From Deltaproteobacteria bacterium (GTDB lineage: Bacteria; Desulfobacterota; Anaeroferrophillalia; Anaeroferrophillales; Tharpellaceae): DNA of 22,228 bases. The stretch is from positions 1 through 22,228 of the forward strand of contig JAADEO010000157.1 of the NCBI GenBank assembly GCA_013153415.1. Direction: 5' to 3'. The first letter of the stretch is position 1, and each line of letters begins with the position of its first letter. A model generated the notes under the pieces. It was not told where the DNA came from. It did not search any database and worked only from the letters and a program-made list of their open reading frames with translations. Positions 6,771 to 14,682 of the stretch are shown one piece after another. The position numbers and the translations under genes are program-made.

Positions 6771-7980
6771 TTACCACGTTCGCCTGCTCGATCTCCATTC
6801 GGCCGCCGACGCCGCCAGCCTGATGCGCCGGATCGGCACCGACACCCACGGCGTCAGCCTGATGAAAAACAAGATGGTGCATTACAGCTTCCGGGTCGGC
6901 CCCCTGCCCCCGGCGGCAGCCAACATCATCAAGCAGGAGATGCTTTCCGTGGGCGGCGAAGCGGCCGTGACCCGCGGGGTCATCAACTGCAGCGCCAAGG
7001 ACAGTGACGCGATCTTGAGCGCCACCCGTAAACAGTTTCGCAAATTCTGCCAGAAACTCAGAGCCCAGCCCTTCTCCCTGGCCCAGATGGCCGACCGTAT
7101 CGAAACCGCCCTGCGCCACCAGGAGAAGGACAAAGGGCTGCCTTTTTTCTGCCGGGGACTCGATGTCGATCTCAAAGAGCGCTCCCTGGTCATGGGCATC
7201 CTCAATGTCACTCCCGACTCCTTTTCCGACGGCAACCGTTTCCTGGCTCTCGACCAGGCTCTGGCTCAGGCCCGAAAGCTGCTGGACGAAGGTGCCGATA
7301 TCATCGATATCGGCGGTGAATCGACCCGTCCGGGGGCCGAACAGGTCGAAGAGCAGCAGGAACTCGACCGGGTCATTCCGGTTATCGAGAGCCTGCGCCG
7401 GGAGTTTCCCGAACTGCCGCTCTCGATCGACACCTACAAGAGCCGGGTCGCGGCCGCAGCGCTGGCGGCCGGCGCCGACATCATCAACGATATCAGCGCC
7501 TTCAATTTCGACCCCGAGATGGCGGGGGTGGCGGCCGCCAGCGGCGCCTACGCCTGCCTGATGCACATCCAGGGAACCCCGCGGGAGATGCAGAAGAATC
7601 CCACCTACGAAGACCTTTTCAACGAGATCTGCGCCTACTTCGAGACCGCCATCGGCCGGGCCCTGGAGGCCGGAATGAAACGCGAAAAACTGATCCTCGA
7701 CCCCGGCATCGGTTTCGGCAAGACCCTGGAGCACAACCTGCTGCTCCTGAAACATTTAAGGGACTTCACCGGCTTCGGCCTGCCGCTCCTGATCGGCACC
7801 TCGCGCAAATCCTTTATCGCCAAACTGACCGAAGCCCCGGTCGCCGAGCGCCTGCCCGGTTCGCTCGCCACCGTCGCTCTGGCCTTGCGAAACGGGGCCA
7901 ATATCGCCCGGGTCCATGATGTCGCCGCCACCCGTCAGGCCGTAACCGTGATCGACGCCATCAACCATGTAAAAAGATAA
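6763..7980 (+). CDS. folP: Dihydropteroate synthase with N-terminal extension
   Basis: FolP condenses p-aminobenzoate with hydroxymethyl-dihydropterin pyrophosphate to give dihydropteroate in folate synthesis; it is the sulfonamide target. Conserved motifs are GILNVTPDSFSDG (145-157), GGESTRPGA (184-192), LSIDTYK (220-226), NDIS (242-245), LDPGIGFGKT (312-321), GTSRKSF (345-351) and RVHDV (383-387). The catalytic barrel begins near residue 140, so 405 residues is about 130 longer than E. coli FolP. The extra N-terminal part is soluble, with conserved-looking segments (LMRRIGTDTHGVSLM, RGVINCSAKDSDAIL), and I do not recognise a domain in it. The ATG at 6763 overlaps the kinase gene by 8 nt, with GGCAAGAG upstream. 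The cdaA gene follows after 45 nt. Confidence 0.96.
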   Translation: MRNYHVRLLDLHSAADAASLMRRIGTDTHGVSLMKNKMVHYSFRVGPLPPAAANIIKQEMLSVGGEAAVTRGVINCSAKDSDAILSATRKQFRKFCQKLRAQPFSLAQMADRIETALRHQEKDKGLPFFCRGLDVDLKERSLVMGILNVTPDSFSDGNRFLALDQALAQARKLLDEGADIIDIGGESTRPGAEQVEEQQELDRVIPVIESLRREFPELPLSIDTYKSRVAAAALAAGADIINDISAFNFDPEMAGVAAASGAYACLMHIQGTPREMQKNPTYEDLFNEICAYFETAIGRALEAGMKREKLILDPGIGFGKTLEHNLLLLKHLRDFTGFGLPLLIGTSRKSFIAKLTEAPVAERLPGSLATVALALRNGANIARVHDVAATRQAVTVIDAINHVKR

Positions 7981-7998
7981 CCCTTCCTCACTAACAGA

Positions 7999-8013
7999 GC
8001 CGCCTGCGGCGGC
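7999..8013 (+). promoter_or_regulatory. GC-rich hairpin between folP and cdaA
   Basis: GCCGCC (7999-8004), a TGC loop and GGCGGC (8008-8013) form a perfect 6-pair stem. It ends two bases before the presumed ribosome site GGGTG (8015-8019) of cdaA. No U-run follows, so it is not a terminator. It may tune translation or mark an RNA-processing point. Confidence 0.35.
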
Positions 8014-8025
8014 CGGGTGCGAACC

Positions 8026-8835
8026 ATGACTGAATTCTTCGAGACCCTGCTCAACAGTCGCTGGCTGGATATCATCGATATCCTGATCGTCGCGGTTCTC
8101 ATCTACCAGGTTCTGCTGATCATCCGCGGTACCCGGGCCTTCCAGATTCTGCTCGGTCTTTTCCTGATCTTCATCATCTACCAGGTCTCCCTGCTGCTCG
8201 GCTTCTATACCCTGCACTGGATCCTCAATGGTTTCTTGAGCTCGATCGTCCTGATCGTCATCGTCCTCTTCCAGAATGAATTCCGACGAGCCCTGGCCAA
8301 ATTTGGCAAGACCTCGTTCACCATCAGCTCGGACGAGGAGATCAATTCACTCGACAAGGTCATCAAGGCCTGCGCCACCATGTCGATCAAACGGATCGGG
8401 GCCCTGATCGTCTTCACCCGCGAAAACAAGCTGCCCGGCATCGTCGAAGGCGGGGTCGAGATCGACGCCAAGGTCAGCGATGCCCTGTTGCTCTGCATCT
8501 TCAACCCCGGCTCCCCTTTGCATGACGGAGCCGTGATAATCGACCAGGGCAAAATCGCGGCGGCCGGCTGTTTCCTGCCGCTGGCCATCGATCCCATGAT
8601 CGAAAAGATGTACGGCACCCGACACCGGGCGGCGATGGGCATCTCCGAGGATACCGATGCGGTGGTGATCGTGGTCTCGGAGGAGACCGGCCGGATCTCA
8701 CTTTCGATCGGCGGCAAGATAACCCGGGAACAGAGTACCGAATCCTTGAGCCGGGTTCTGAACAACATCTTCTCGCCAAGCCGGAGAAAAACCGGTTTCA
8801 TCGCCTCGTTGCGGCAGATCTTTCAACTGCGTTAG
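8026..8835 (+). CDS. cdaA: Diadenylate cyclase CdaA (c-di-AMP synthase)
   Basis: CdaA makes cyclic di-AMP from two ATP at the membrane. The 269 residues (from ATG 8026) have three N-terminal hydrophobic helices (about 17-33, 38-58 and 67-84), then the DAC domain with GGVEIDAKVSDALL, the DGA motif at 167-169 in GSPLHDGAVII, and RHR at 199-201 in TRHRAAMGISE. These are the ATP and metal-binding motifs of the family. I prefer ATG 8026 over GTG 8017 because the family starts right at 'FFETLLNSRWLDIIDILIV' and GGGTG lies 6 nt upstream. It is followed by cdaR and glmM, the classical arrangement in which CdaR modulates CdaA and GlmM inhibits it. Confidence 0.95.
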   Translation: MTEFFETLLNSRWLDIIDILIVAVLIYQVLLIIRGTRAFQILLGLFLIFIIYQVSLLLGFYTLHWILNGFLSSIVLIVIVLFQNEFRRALAKFGKTSFTISSDEEINSLDKVIKACATMSIKRIGALIVFTRENKLPGIVEGGVEIDAKVSDALLLCIFNPGSPLHDGAVIIDQGKIAAAGCFLPLAIDPMIEKMYGTRHRAAMGISEDTDAVVIVVSEETGRISLSIGGKITREQSTESLSRVLNNIFSPSRRKTGFIASLRQIFQLR

Positions 8836-8854
8836 AACAAAAACGTCGGCTGAC

Positions 8855-9811
8855 ATGACCAAGATAAGATCACTGATTTTCAAGAATCTGACCCTCAAGA
8901 TTCTCTCCCTGCTGCTCGCCTCTTTTCTCTGGTTCTTCGTCTCCGGAAAAAGCAAGACCGAACTGGCCTTGAGCGTACCCATCGAGTTCACCTCGATTCC
9001 CAAGGACATGACCATCACCAACAAGGTGCCGACCAAGATCCACGTCCGGGTCAAAGGCACCAAGACCCTGTTGCGACCATTGACGGTCAAGCCGCCCTCT
9101 CTAAGCGTCAACCTCTCGAAAGCGGTTCCCGGCAAGAATATCATCCGGCTCGCCCAGGAGACTTTCAACGACCTGCCGCTGGGGGTCGACGTCGTCAACC
9201 TGGATCCCGATTCCCTGGTCATCTACCTGGATCGTTTCGTCGAAACCAGCCTGCCGATCCGGGTCAAGACCCGGGGCACCCCGCCCAAAGGTTTCCAGAT
9301 TCGGGAGATCAAGGTCAATCCGCCGACCGTTGCCTTCCGGGCTTCGGAAAGATATCTCCAGGAACACGACAGCGTCTCCACCGAACCGATCGATATCAGC
9401 CAGATGCGCGAAAACACCATGGTCGAGGTCACCCTGATGACCCCTCCCAACGAGCTCAAGCTGGTCGATCCCGAAATCAGGATCACGGCCGAATTCATCG
9501 TCAGCGAAAGCCTGGCCCAGAGAGTCATCAAGGGCATCCGCATCAATTTCCTGAACCGTACCCGGAAACTGGGTCGGATCGGGATCAGCAACTATTTCGT
9601 CGACCTGGTGGTCGAATGCCCGCTGCTGATGCAGATCGATGACATTCGCAAACAGGCCCGGATCACGGTAGACCTGGCTCCTCTGCTCAAAGATGAAACT
9701 TTAGGAGGCTACTACACCCTGCCAATCAACGTCTCCCTACCGGATCGGGTCAAGCTGCTATCGATGGATCCGGCGGAAGTCGAAATCGTTGTGCGCAAGA
9801 ATGCGCCTTAA
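8855..9811 (+). CDS. cdaR: YbbR-domain regulator of CdaA
   Basis: A 318-residue protein with one N-terminal membrane anchor (about 12-30: LTLKILSLLLASFLWFFV) and an extracytoplasmic part made of repeated YbbR-type beta modules. These can be seen as recurring stretches such as LSVPIEFTSIPKDM, IRVKTRGTPPKGF and LPINVSLPDRVKLLSMDPAEVEI. In Gram-positive bacteria this membrane partner (CdaR/YbbR) binds and modulates the diadenylate cyclase; its role in a Gram-negative host is inferred. It starts 19 nt after cdaA and is followed 24 nt later by glmM. The family ending (SMDPAEVEIVVRKN) is intact, so the protein looks complete. Confidence 0.92.
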   Translation: MTKIRSLIFKNLTLKILSLLLASFLWFFVSGKSKTELALSVPIEFTSIPKDMTITNKVPTKIHVRVKGTKTLLRPLTVKPPSLSVNLSKAVPGKNIIRLAQETFNDLPLGVDVVNLDPDSLVIYLDRFVETSLPIRVKTRGTPPKGFQIREIKVNPPTVAFRASERYLQEHDSVSTEPIDISQMRENTMVEVTLMTPPNELKLVDPEIRITAEFIVSESLAQRVIKGIRINFLNRTRKLGRIGISNYFVDLVVECPLLMQIDDIRKQARITVDLAPLLKDETLGGYYTLPINVSLPDRVKLLSMDPAEVEIVVRKNAP

Positions 9812-9835
9812 CCACAGGAAAGCAGGAAAAAAAGG

Positions 9836-11191
9836 ATGGGAAAACTTTTCGGCACAGACGGCGTCAGAGGCACAGCCAACATTCACCCGATTACCGCGGA
9901 AGTCGCACTCCAGATCGGTCGGGCCGCGGCCTATATCTGCAAGGAGAAGGAACACCGCCACAAGATCGTCATCGGCAAGGATACCCGACTTTCGGGCTAC
10001 ATGCTGGAAAGCGCCCTGGTCTCGGGTATCTGCTCGATGGGGGTCGATGCCCTACTGATCGGACCGATGCCGACCCCGGGCATCGCCTTCATCACCCGCA
10101 GCATGCGAGCCGACGCCGGAATGGTGATCTCGGCCTCGCACAACCCTTTCCAGGACAACGGCATCAAGATCTTCTCCCGGGACGGTTTTAAACTGCCGGA
10201 CCAGGTCGAGGACCGGATCGAGGAGCTGATTCTCAACCAGACCATCGATCAGCTGCGTCCGACCGCCAACGAAATCGGCAAGGCTTTCAGGATCGACGAC
10301 GCCAACGGCCGCTACATCGTTTTTCTGAAAAACACCTTTCCCGACCATCTCACCCTCGAGGGTCTGAAACTGGTGGTCGACTGCGGCAACGGGGCCGCCT
10401 ATAGAATCGCCCCGATGGTTTTTACCGAACTCGGGGCCAAAGTCATCAGTATCGGTATCGATCCCGACGGCCAGAACATCAATTCGGGCTGCGGCTCTCT
10501 GCATCCGGAAAAATTGCAGGAGACGGTAGTCAGGGAGAAGGCTGATTTGGGAATCGCTTTCGACGGCGATGCCGACCGGGTGATTTTCGTCGATCACTCG
10601 GGCCGGGTGGTCGACGGTGACCAGATCATGGCGGTCTGCGCTCTGGCCATGCAGCGCACCGGACAGCTGCGGAAAAACGCCGTGGTCGCCACGGTGATGA
10701 GCAACATGGGGCTGGAAAAAACCCTGAGCGCCAACCAGATCGAACTGATCCGCACCCAGGTCGGCGACCGCTACGTGGTCGAAGAGATGCGGGCCGGAAA
10801 CTACAACTTCGGCGGTGAGCAGTCGGGCCACCTGATCTTCATGGATCACAACACCACCGGAGACGGCATTCTCTCGGCCCTGCAGCTGCTCTCGGTGATC
10901 GTCAGCGAAGGAAAGCCTCTGGCGGAACTGGCCACCGTCATGGAGATCTTTCCCCAGGTCCTGCTCAATGTCGCGGTCCGGCAGAAACCACCGGTCGACG
11001 AGGTCCCGGCTCTCAGACGGCACATGACTGAAGTCGAAAAGGAACTCAAGGGAGAGGGGCGTCTGCTGATCCGCTATTCGGGAACCGAGAACAAATTGCG
11101 CATCATGCTCGAGGGAGACAATTACGACCGGATCAAAAACCACGCCGAGGCCCTGGCGGAAACCGTCCGCCAGGCCATCGGGCAAGGATAA
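9836..11191 (+). CDS. glmM: Phosphoglucosamine mutase
   Basis: GlmM converts glucosamine-6-phosphate to glucosamine-1-phosphate, the step toward UDP-GlcNAc for peptidoglycan and lipopolysaccharide. The 451 residues have the start MGKLFGTDGVRG, the phospho-serine loop S101 in ISASHNP, the metal loop DGDADR (243-248), the sugar-binding loop GGEQSGH (326-332), and the phosphate loop RYSGTENKLRIM (413-424). Length and all four sites are normal for an active enzyme. AGGAAAG lies upstream of ATG 9836. It is the last gene of the ftsH operon; its stop is only 8 nt from the dxs stop on the other strand, and I find no terminator between them. Confidence 0.97.
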   Translation: MGKLFGTDGVRGTANIHPITAEVALQIGRAAAYICKEKEHRHKIVIGKDTRLSGYMLESALVSGICSMGVDALLIGPMPTPGIAFITRSMRADAGMVISASHNPFQDNGIKIFSRDGFKLPDQVEDRIEELILNQTIDQLRPTANEIGKAFRIDDANGRYIVFLKNTFPDHLTLEGLKLVVDCGNGAAYRIAPMVFTELGAKVISIGIDPDGQNINSGCGSLHPEKLQETVVREKADLGIAFDGDADRVIFVDHSGRVVDGDQIMAVCALAMQRTGQLRKNAVVATVMSNMGLEKTLSANQIELIRTQVGDRYVVEEMRAGNYNFGGEQSGHLIFMDHNTTGDGILSALQLLSVIVSEGKPLAELATVMEIFPQVLLNVAVRQKPPVDEVPALRRHMTEVEKELKGEGRLLIRYSGTENKLRIMLEGDNYDRIKNHAEALAETVRQAIGQG

Positions 11192-11199
11192 GCAAGACG

Positions 11200-13104
11200 T
11201 TACTTTCCGGCCGGAGACAATGCGGCCACGACCCGGGCGGCGATACCTTCGGCATCGAGCTGGAGCTCTCTTTTCAGCTCGGCCGGGGTACCATGCCCCA
11301 CGAAACAGTCCGGCAGACCACAAGTGACCACCCGAATCCCGCCCAGGAGATTATGACTGGCGGCGAACTCCAGCACGCCACTGCCGAAACCGCCGACCAC
11401 GGTATTCTCCTCCAGAGTGAAGACCCACTCGAAACCCTTCAGGCAACTCTCCAACAGCTGCTCGTCGAGCGGTTTGACGAAACAGCAGTCGACCACCTGG
11501 CAGTCGAACTTCTCCTCCCGCTTAAGGATCTCGGCCGCCTGCAGGGCCGGGTCGACCATCGCCCCCACGGCCAGCAAAGCGATCTTTCGCCCTTCTCGCA
11601 GAACCTCCCAGCGGCCGGGCACCAGTTCCCGGCTCTCTTTTTCGATCTCGACTCCGAGCCCGCTGCCACGGGGATAACGCAGGACCGTCGGTCCCTCGAA
11701 CTTCAGAGCTGCGAACAGCATGCGCCGCAGCTGGTTCTCGTCCCGCGGCGCCATGATCGTCAGGTTGGGAATCATCCGCATGTAGGAAAGATCGAAGGAC
11801 CCATGGTGAGTGGGTCCGTCCTCACCCACCAGTCCGGCCCGGTCGAGACAGAATACCACCGGCAGGTTCTGCAGGGCGACATCATGGATCACCATGTCGA
11901 AAGCCCGCTGCATGAAAGTGGAATAGATCGCGACGAAGGGTTTGAGTCCCTGGCTGGCCATGCCGGCGGCCATGGTCACGGCATGCTGTTCAGCAATACC
12001 GACATCGTAGACCCGATCGGGAAAACGCTCCCGCATGATGCCGATACCGGTACCATCCGGCATCGCCGCGGTGATACCTACCACCCGATCATCCTGGGCG
12101 GCGATTTCAGTCAGGGTTTCGCCGAAGACCCGGGTGTAACTGGGCGGCGGTGTGGTCGCGGAAGGAACTGTCTGCTTGCGGCCGCTGGCCACATCGAAAG
12201 GTGAAACTCCGTGAAAATGGGAGGGGTCACTCTCCGCCGGGCTGTAGCCTTTGCCCTTCTGGGTGACGACATGGACCAGGATCGGCCCGTCCAGACGATT
12301 GACATTTTCAAAGGTCTCGACCAGGGTCGGCAGATCATGACCGGGAAGCGGACCGACATACTGGAAACCGAGATCCTCGAAAATGGTCCCCACCGGGATG
12401 ACGAAACCCTTGAAGGATTCCTCGGCCCGTTTGACCATCTTGAAAACACTCTCACCGACCTTGGGAATATTGGTCAGCACCGACTTGACATCATGACGCA
12501 AACGGTTGACGGTGGATCCGGTCAGGATGCGGTTGAGATAAGCTGATAAAGCCCCGACATTGGGGGAGATCGACATCTCGTTGTCATTCAAGACCACGAT
12601 CAGGTCGCGATCCAGACAGCCGGCATGGTTCAAAGCCTCGAAGGCGATACCGGCGGTCATCGATCCGTCACCAATGATCGCGATTACCCGGCGACGCTGC
12701 TGCAGGTGTTCCGCCGCCAGGGCCATCCCGAGGGCGGCGGAGATCGAGGTGCTGCTGTGGCCGACGCCGAAAGCATCGTATTCGCTCTCCTGGCGCTTGG
12801 GAAAACCGCTCAGTCCCCCGGCCTGGCGCAGGGTGGCGAAACGTTCCGCCCGCCCGGTCAGAATTTTGTGGGCATAGGCCTGGTGACCGACATCCCAGAC
12901 CAGCAGGTCCCGCGGGGTCGAAAAAACGTAATGCAGACAGATGGTAAGCTCTACGACCCCGAGGGAAGAAGCCAGGTGGCCACCGGTACGGGATACGGTA
13001 CTGATAATCAGATCACGGATCTCGGCCGCCAGACGGGGCAGATCATCGATACGCAATCCCCTTAAATCTTCGGGATTTTTAATCCTCTCCAACAGCTTTT
13101 CCAT
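11200..13104 (-). CDS. dxs: 1-deoxy-D-xylulose-5-phosphate synthase
   Basis: Dxs joins pyruvate and glyceraldehyde-3-phosphate using thiamine diphosphate, the first and flux-controlling step of the MEP isoprenoid pathway. The 634 residues show HLASSLG with H43, DVGHQAYAHKILTGR, the ThDP motif GDGSMTAGIAFEALNHAG...NDN (145-175), the catalytic GIAEQHAVTMAAG with E372, EDGPTHHG (428-435) and RYPRG (476-480). Length is normal. The ATG at 13104 is two bases after the rpoS stop (TAAAAATG), with GAGGA about 12 nt upstream, so it is co-transcribed with rpoS and coupled to it. It is the last gene of the ispG-to-dxs chain and runs tail to tail with glmM. Confidence 0.97.
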   Translation of the reverse strand: MEKLLERIKNPEDLRGLRIDDLPRLAAEIRDLIISTVSRTGGHLASSLGVVELTICLHYVFSTPRDLLVWDVGHQAYAHKILTGRAERFATLRQAGGLSGFPKRQESEYDAFGVGHSSTSISAALGMALAAEHLQQRRRVIAIIGDGSMTAGIAFEALNHAGCLDRDLIVVLNDNEMSISPNVGALSAYLNRILTGSTVNRLRHDVKSVLTNIPKVGESVFKMVKRAEESFKGFVIPVGTIFEDLGFQYVGPLPGHDLPTLVETFENVNRLDGPILVHVVTQKGKGYSPAESDPSHFHGVSPFDVASGRKQTVPSATTPPPSYTRVFGETLTEIAAQDDRVVGITAAMPDGTGIGIMRERFPDRVYDVGIAEQHAVTMAAGMASQGLKPFVAIYSTFMQRAFDMVIHDVALQNLPVVFCLDRAGLVGEDGPTHHGSFDLSYMRMIPNLTIMAPRDENQLRRMLFAALKFEGPTVLRYPRGSGLGVEIEKESRELVPGRWEVLREGRKIALLAVGAMVDPALQAAEILKREEKFDCQVVDCCFVKPLDEQLLESCLKGFEWVFTLEENTVVGGFGSGVLEFAASHNLLGGIRVVTCGLPDCFVGHGTPAELKRELQLDAEGIAARVVAALSPAGK

Positions 13105-13106
13105 TT

Positions 13107-13985
13107 TTACAACAGATCCTCAAGTGAATAGTCGCAACTGACGACTATCTTCTTCAAACGGTTCAAAGCCGCCTTTTCAAGCTGGCGGATCCGCTCCCGG
13201 GTAAGTTTGAGTTCCCGGCCGATCTCTTCCAGGGTCTGGGGATCCTGGTCATAGAGACCGAACCTGCGGGTAATCACCAGACGTTCCTTGGGATTGAGTT
13301 CATCGAGCCAGCGCAGGATAATTTTCAGACGCAGATCCCGATCCAGAATATCGAGCGGGCTGTCGCTTTTGTCATCGGCCAGATGCTCAAGGGAGATCGC
13401 CCCGTTCTCATCATCCCGGGCCCGGTCGGAACCCAGAGAATTCCCCGAAGTCAGCGGCACCATGTTGTTGAGCCGCACCATCGAGGGTGTGAAAGAGGTG
13501 AAGTCATGATTGATAAAATCAGCGACCTCCTCGAAATTAGGCTCCCGACCGAATTCCCTGACGAACTTCTGGCGCCCCTTGAGATAAGTGTTGACCTCGT
13601 CGACGACATGGACCGGCAGACGGATGATCTTGCTTTGGCTGATCAGGGAACGGCTCATGTACTGCCGGATCCACCAGACCGCATAAGTCGAGAAACGGCA
13701 GTTGAATTCCGGATCGAAACGCTCCACGGCCCGGATCAGGCCGAGGTTGCCCTCCTCGATCAAATCCTCGATCGGCAGGCCCCGGTTCTGGTAATGCTTG
13801 GCCAGGTGAACCACGAGCCGGAGATTGGCCTCGATCATCTTCCGGCGGGCCTCCTCGTCACCAGCCTGGACGCGGCGGGCGAGCTCGGTCTCCTGTTCCT
13901 CATCCAAGAGGGGAAACTGGCGAATCTCCTCCAGGTAGGCGTCCAGCGAACCACCTGAAAAAACATGTTTGTCATCGCCCGCCAT
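13107..13985 (-). CDS. rpoS: RpoS-type alternative sigma factor
   Basis: A 292-residue group-2 sigma-70 protein. Region 1.2 begins near residue 12 (SLDAYLEEIRQFPLL); region 2 includes NLRLVVHLAKHY and the -10-binding FSTYAVWWIRQYMSR, followed by IIRLPVHV (120-127). Region 3 is at about 128-200, and region 4 has RRFGLYDQ...TLEEIGRELKLTRERIRQLE (240-270). It lacks the large acidic N-terminus of RpoD, which argues against the housekeeping sigma. Adjacency to pcm recalls the pcm-nlpD-rpoS cluster of Proteobacteria, here without nlpD. RpoH is the main alternative, but region 2.4 and the RRFGL motif fit RpoS better. The ATG at 13985 overlaps pcm by 14 nt; dxs follows at once. Confidence 0.85.
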   Translation of the reverse strand: MAGDDKHVFSGGSLDAYLEEIRQFPLLDEEQETELARRVQAGDEEARRKMIEANLRLVVHLAKHYQNRGLPIEDLIEEGNLGLIRAVERFDPEFNCRFSTYAVWWIRQYMSRSLISQSKIIRLPVHVVDEVNTYLKGRQKFVREFGREPNFEEVADFINHDFTSFTPSMVRLNNMVPLTSGNSLGSDRARDDENGAISLEHLADDKSDSPLDILDRDLRLKIILRWLDELNPKERLVITRRFGLYDQDPQTLEEIGRELKLTRERIRQLEKAALNRLKKIVVSCDYSLEDLL

Positions 13986-14616
13986 GACGCCTCACCAATT
14001 TGACGAAACTGCAGGCCAGCAGACGTTCACTCTCGAAACCACCCTGTTCGAGCCGGGTGAAACGGTAGAGGTATTCGCCCTGGTCGACCGCCAGGGGAAT
14101 GACCAGGCGGCCGCCGACCGCCAACTGGTCGAGCAAAGCGGCCGGCGGTTCGGCCGCGGCCACCGCCGAAACCACGATGGCATCGAAAGGAGCGGCTTCC
14201 GGCCAACCGTAACTGCCATCGAAAATTTTGACCAGCACATTGGAACAATCGAGCCGATCCAGCAGCTGCCGGGCCGGAATCGCCAGGGAACGCAACCTCT
14301 CCACGGCATAGACCCGCTCGACCAGACGGGAGAGCAGGACCGTCAGATAACCGGAACCCATGCCGATCTCGAGAACCTTCTCTCCCCCCGTCAGTTCCAT
14401 CGAAGCCAGCATGTAAGCGACGATATAAGGCTGGCTGATGGTCTGACCATCACCGATCGGCAAAGCCGAATCACCATAGGCCTGATGCGCGAGACCGGGG
14501 TCGACAAAAAGATGCCGCGGAGTCTGACGCATAACCTCCAGAACCCGCTGATCCCTGATGCCGCGGGCCACGATCTGCTCATCAACCATTTTTTTACGCA
14601 GCAGGGCGTAATCCAT
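13972..14616 (-). CDS. pcm: Protein-L-isoaspartate O-methyltransferase
   Basis: Pcm methylates isoaspartyl residues arising by ageing so they can revert to aspartate; it helps survival in stationary phase. The 214-residue protein shows the family motifs FVDPGLAHQAYGDSALPIG, GQTISQPYIVAYM (57-69), the SAM-binding loop VLEIGMGSGYLT (81-92), VYAVER, and APFDAIVVSAVAA. I chose ATG 14616, matching the family N-terminus; TTG 14625 would add three residues. A GGGGATTGGG stretch lies upstream. Its stop overlaps the rpoS start by 14 nt, so the two stationary-phase genes are co-expressed. A UUCG-type hairpin occupies the 66-nt gap to trxB. Confidence 0.95.
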   Translation of the reverse strand: MDYALLRKKMVDEQIVARGIRDQRVLEVMRQTPRHLFVDPGLAHQAYGDSALPIGDGQTISQPYIVAYMLASMELTGGEKVLEIGMGSGYLTVLLSRLVERVYAVERLRSLAIPARQLLDRLDCSNVLVKIFDGSYGWPEAAPFDAIVVSAVAAAEPPAALLDQLAVGGRLVIPLAVDQGEYLYRFTRLEQGGFESERLLACSFVKLVRRHGGR

Positions 14617-14657
14617 AAAACCCAATCCCCGATTGAAATACTGACTTCATGACCAAG

Positions 14658-14678
14658 CCGCCCGGCGAACCGGAGCGG
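14658..14678 (-). promoter_or_regulatory. UUCG-loop hairpin in the trxB-pcm gap
   Basis: In the minus-strand RNA, CCGG-TTCG-CCGG forms a four-pair stem capped by a stable UUCG tetraloop, extended by CCG/CGG across a small interior loop. No T-run follows. It lies in the only gap longer than 3 nt in the chain from ispG to dxs. It may stabilise a processed end, or act as a weak terminator or pause site. Confidence 0.4.
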
Positions 14679-14682
14679 TATT

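Noticed and set aside
10052..11323. Minus-strand open frame of 423 codons opposite glmM
   Set aside because: H/D/Q/G-rich antisense composition, no domain, opposite a complete glmM.
11293..12204. Plus-strand open frame of 303 codons opposite dxs
   Set aside because: Antisense shadow with no conserved-looking segment.
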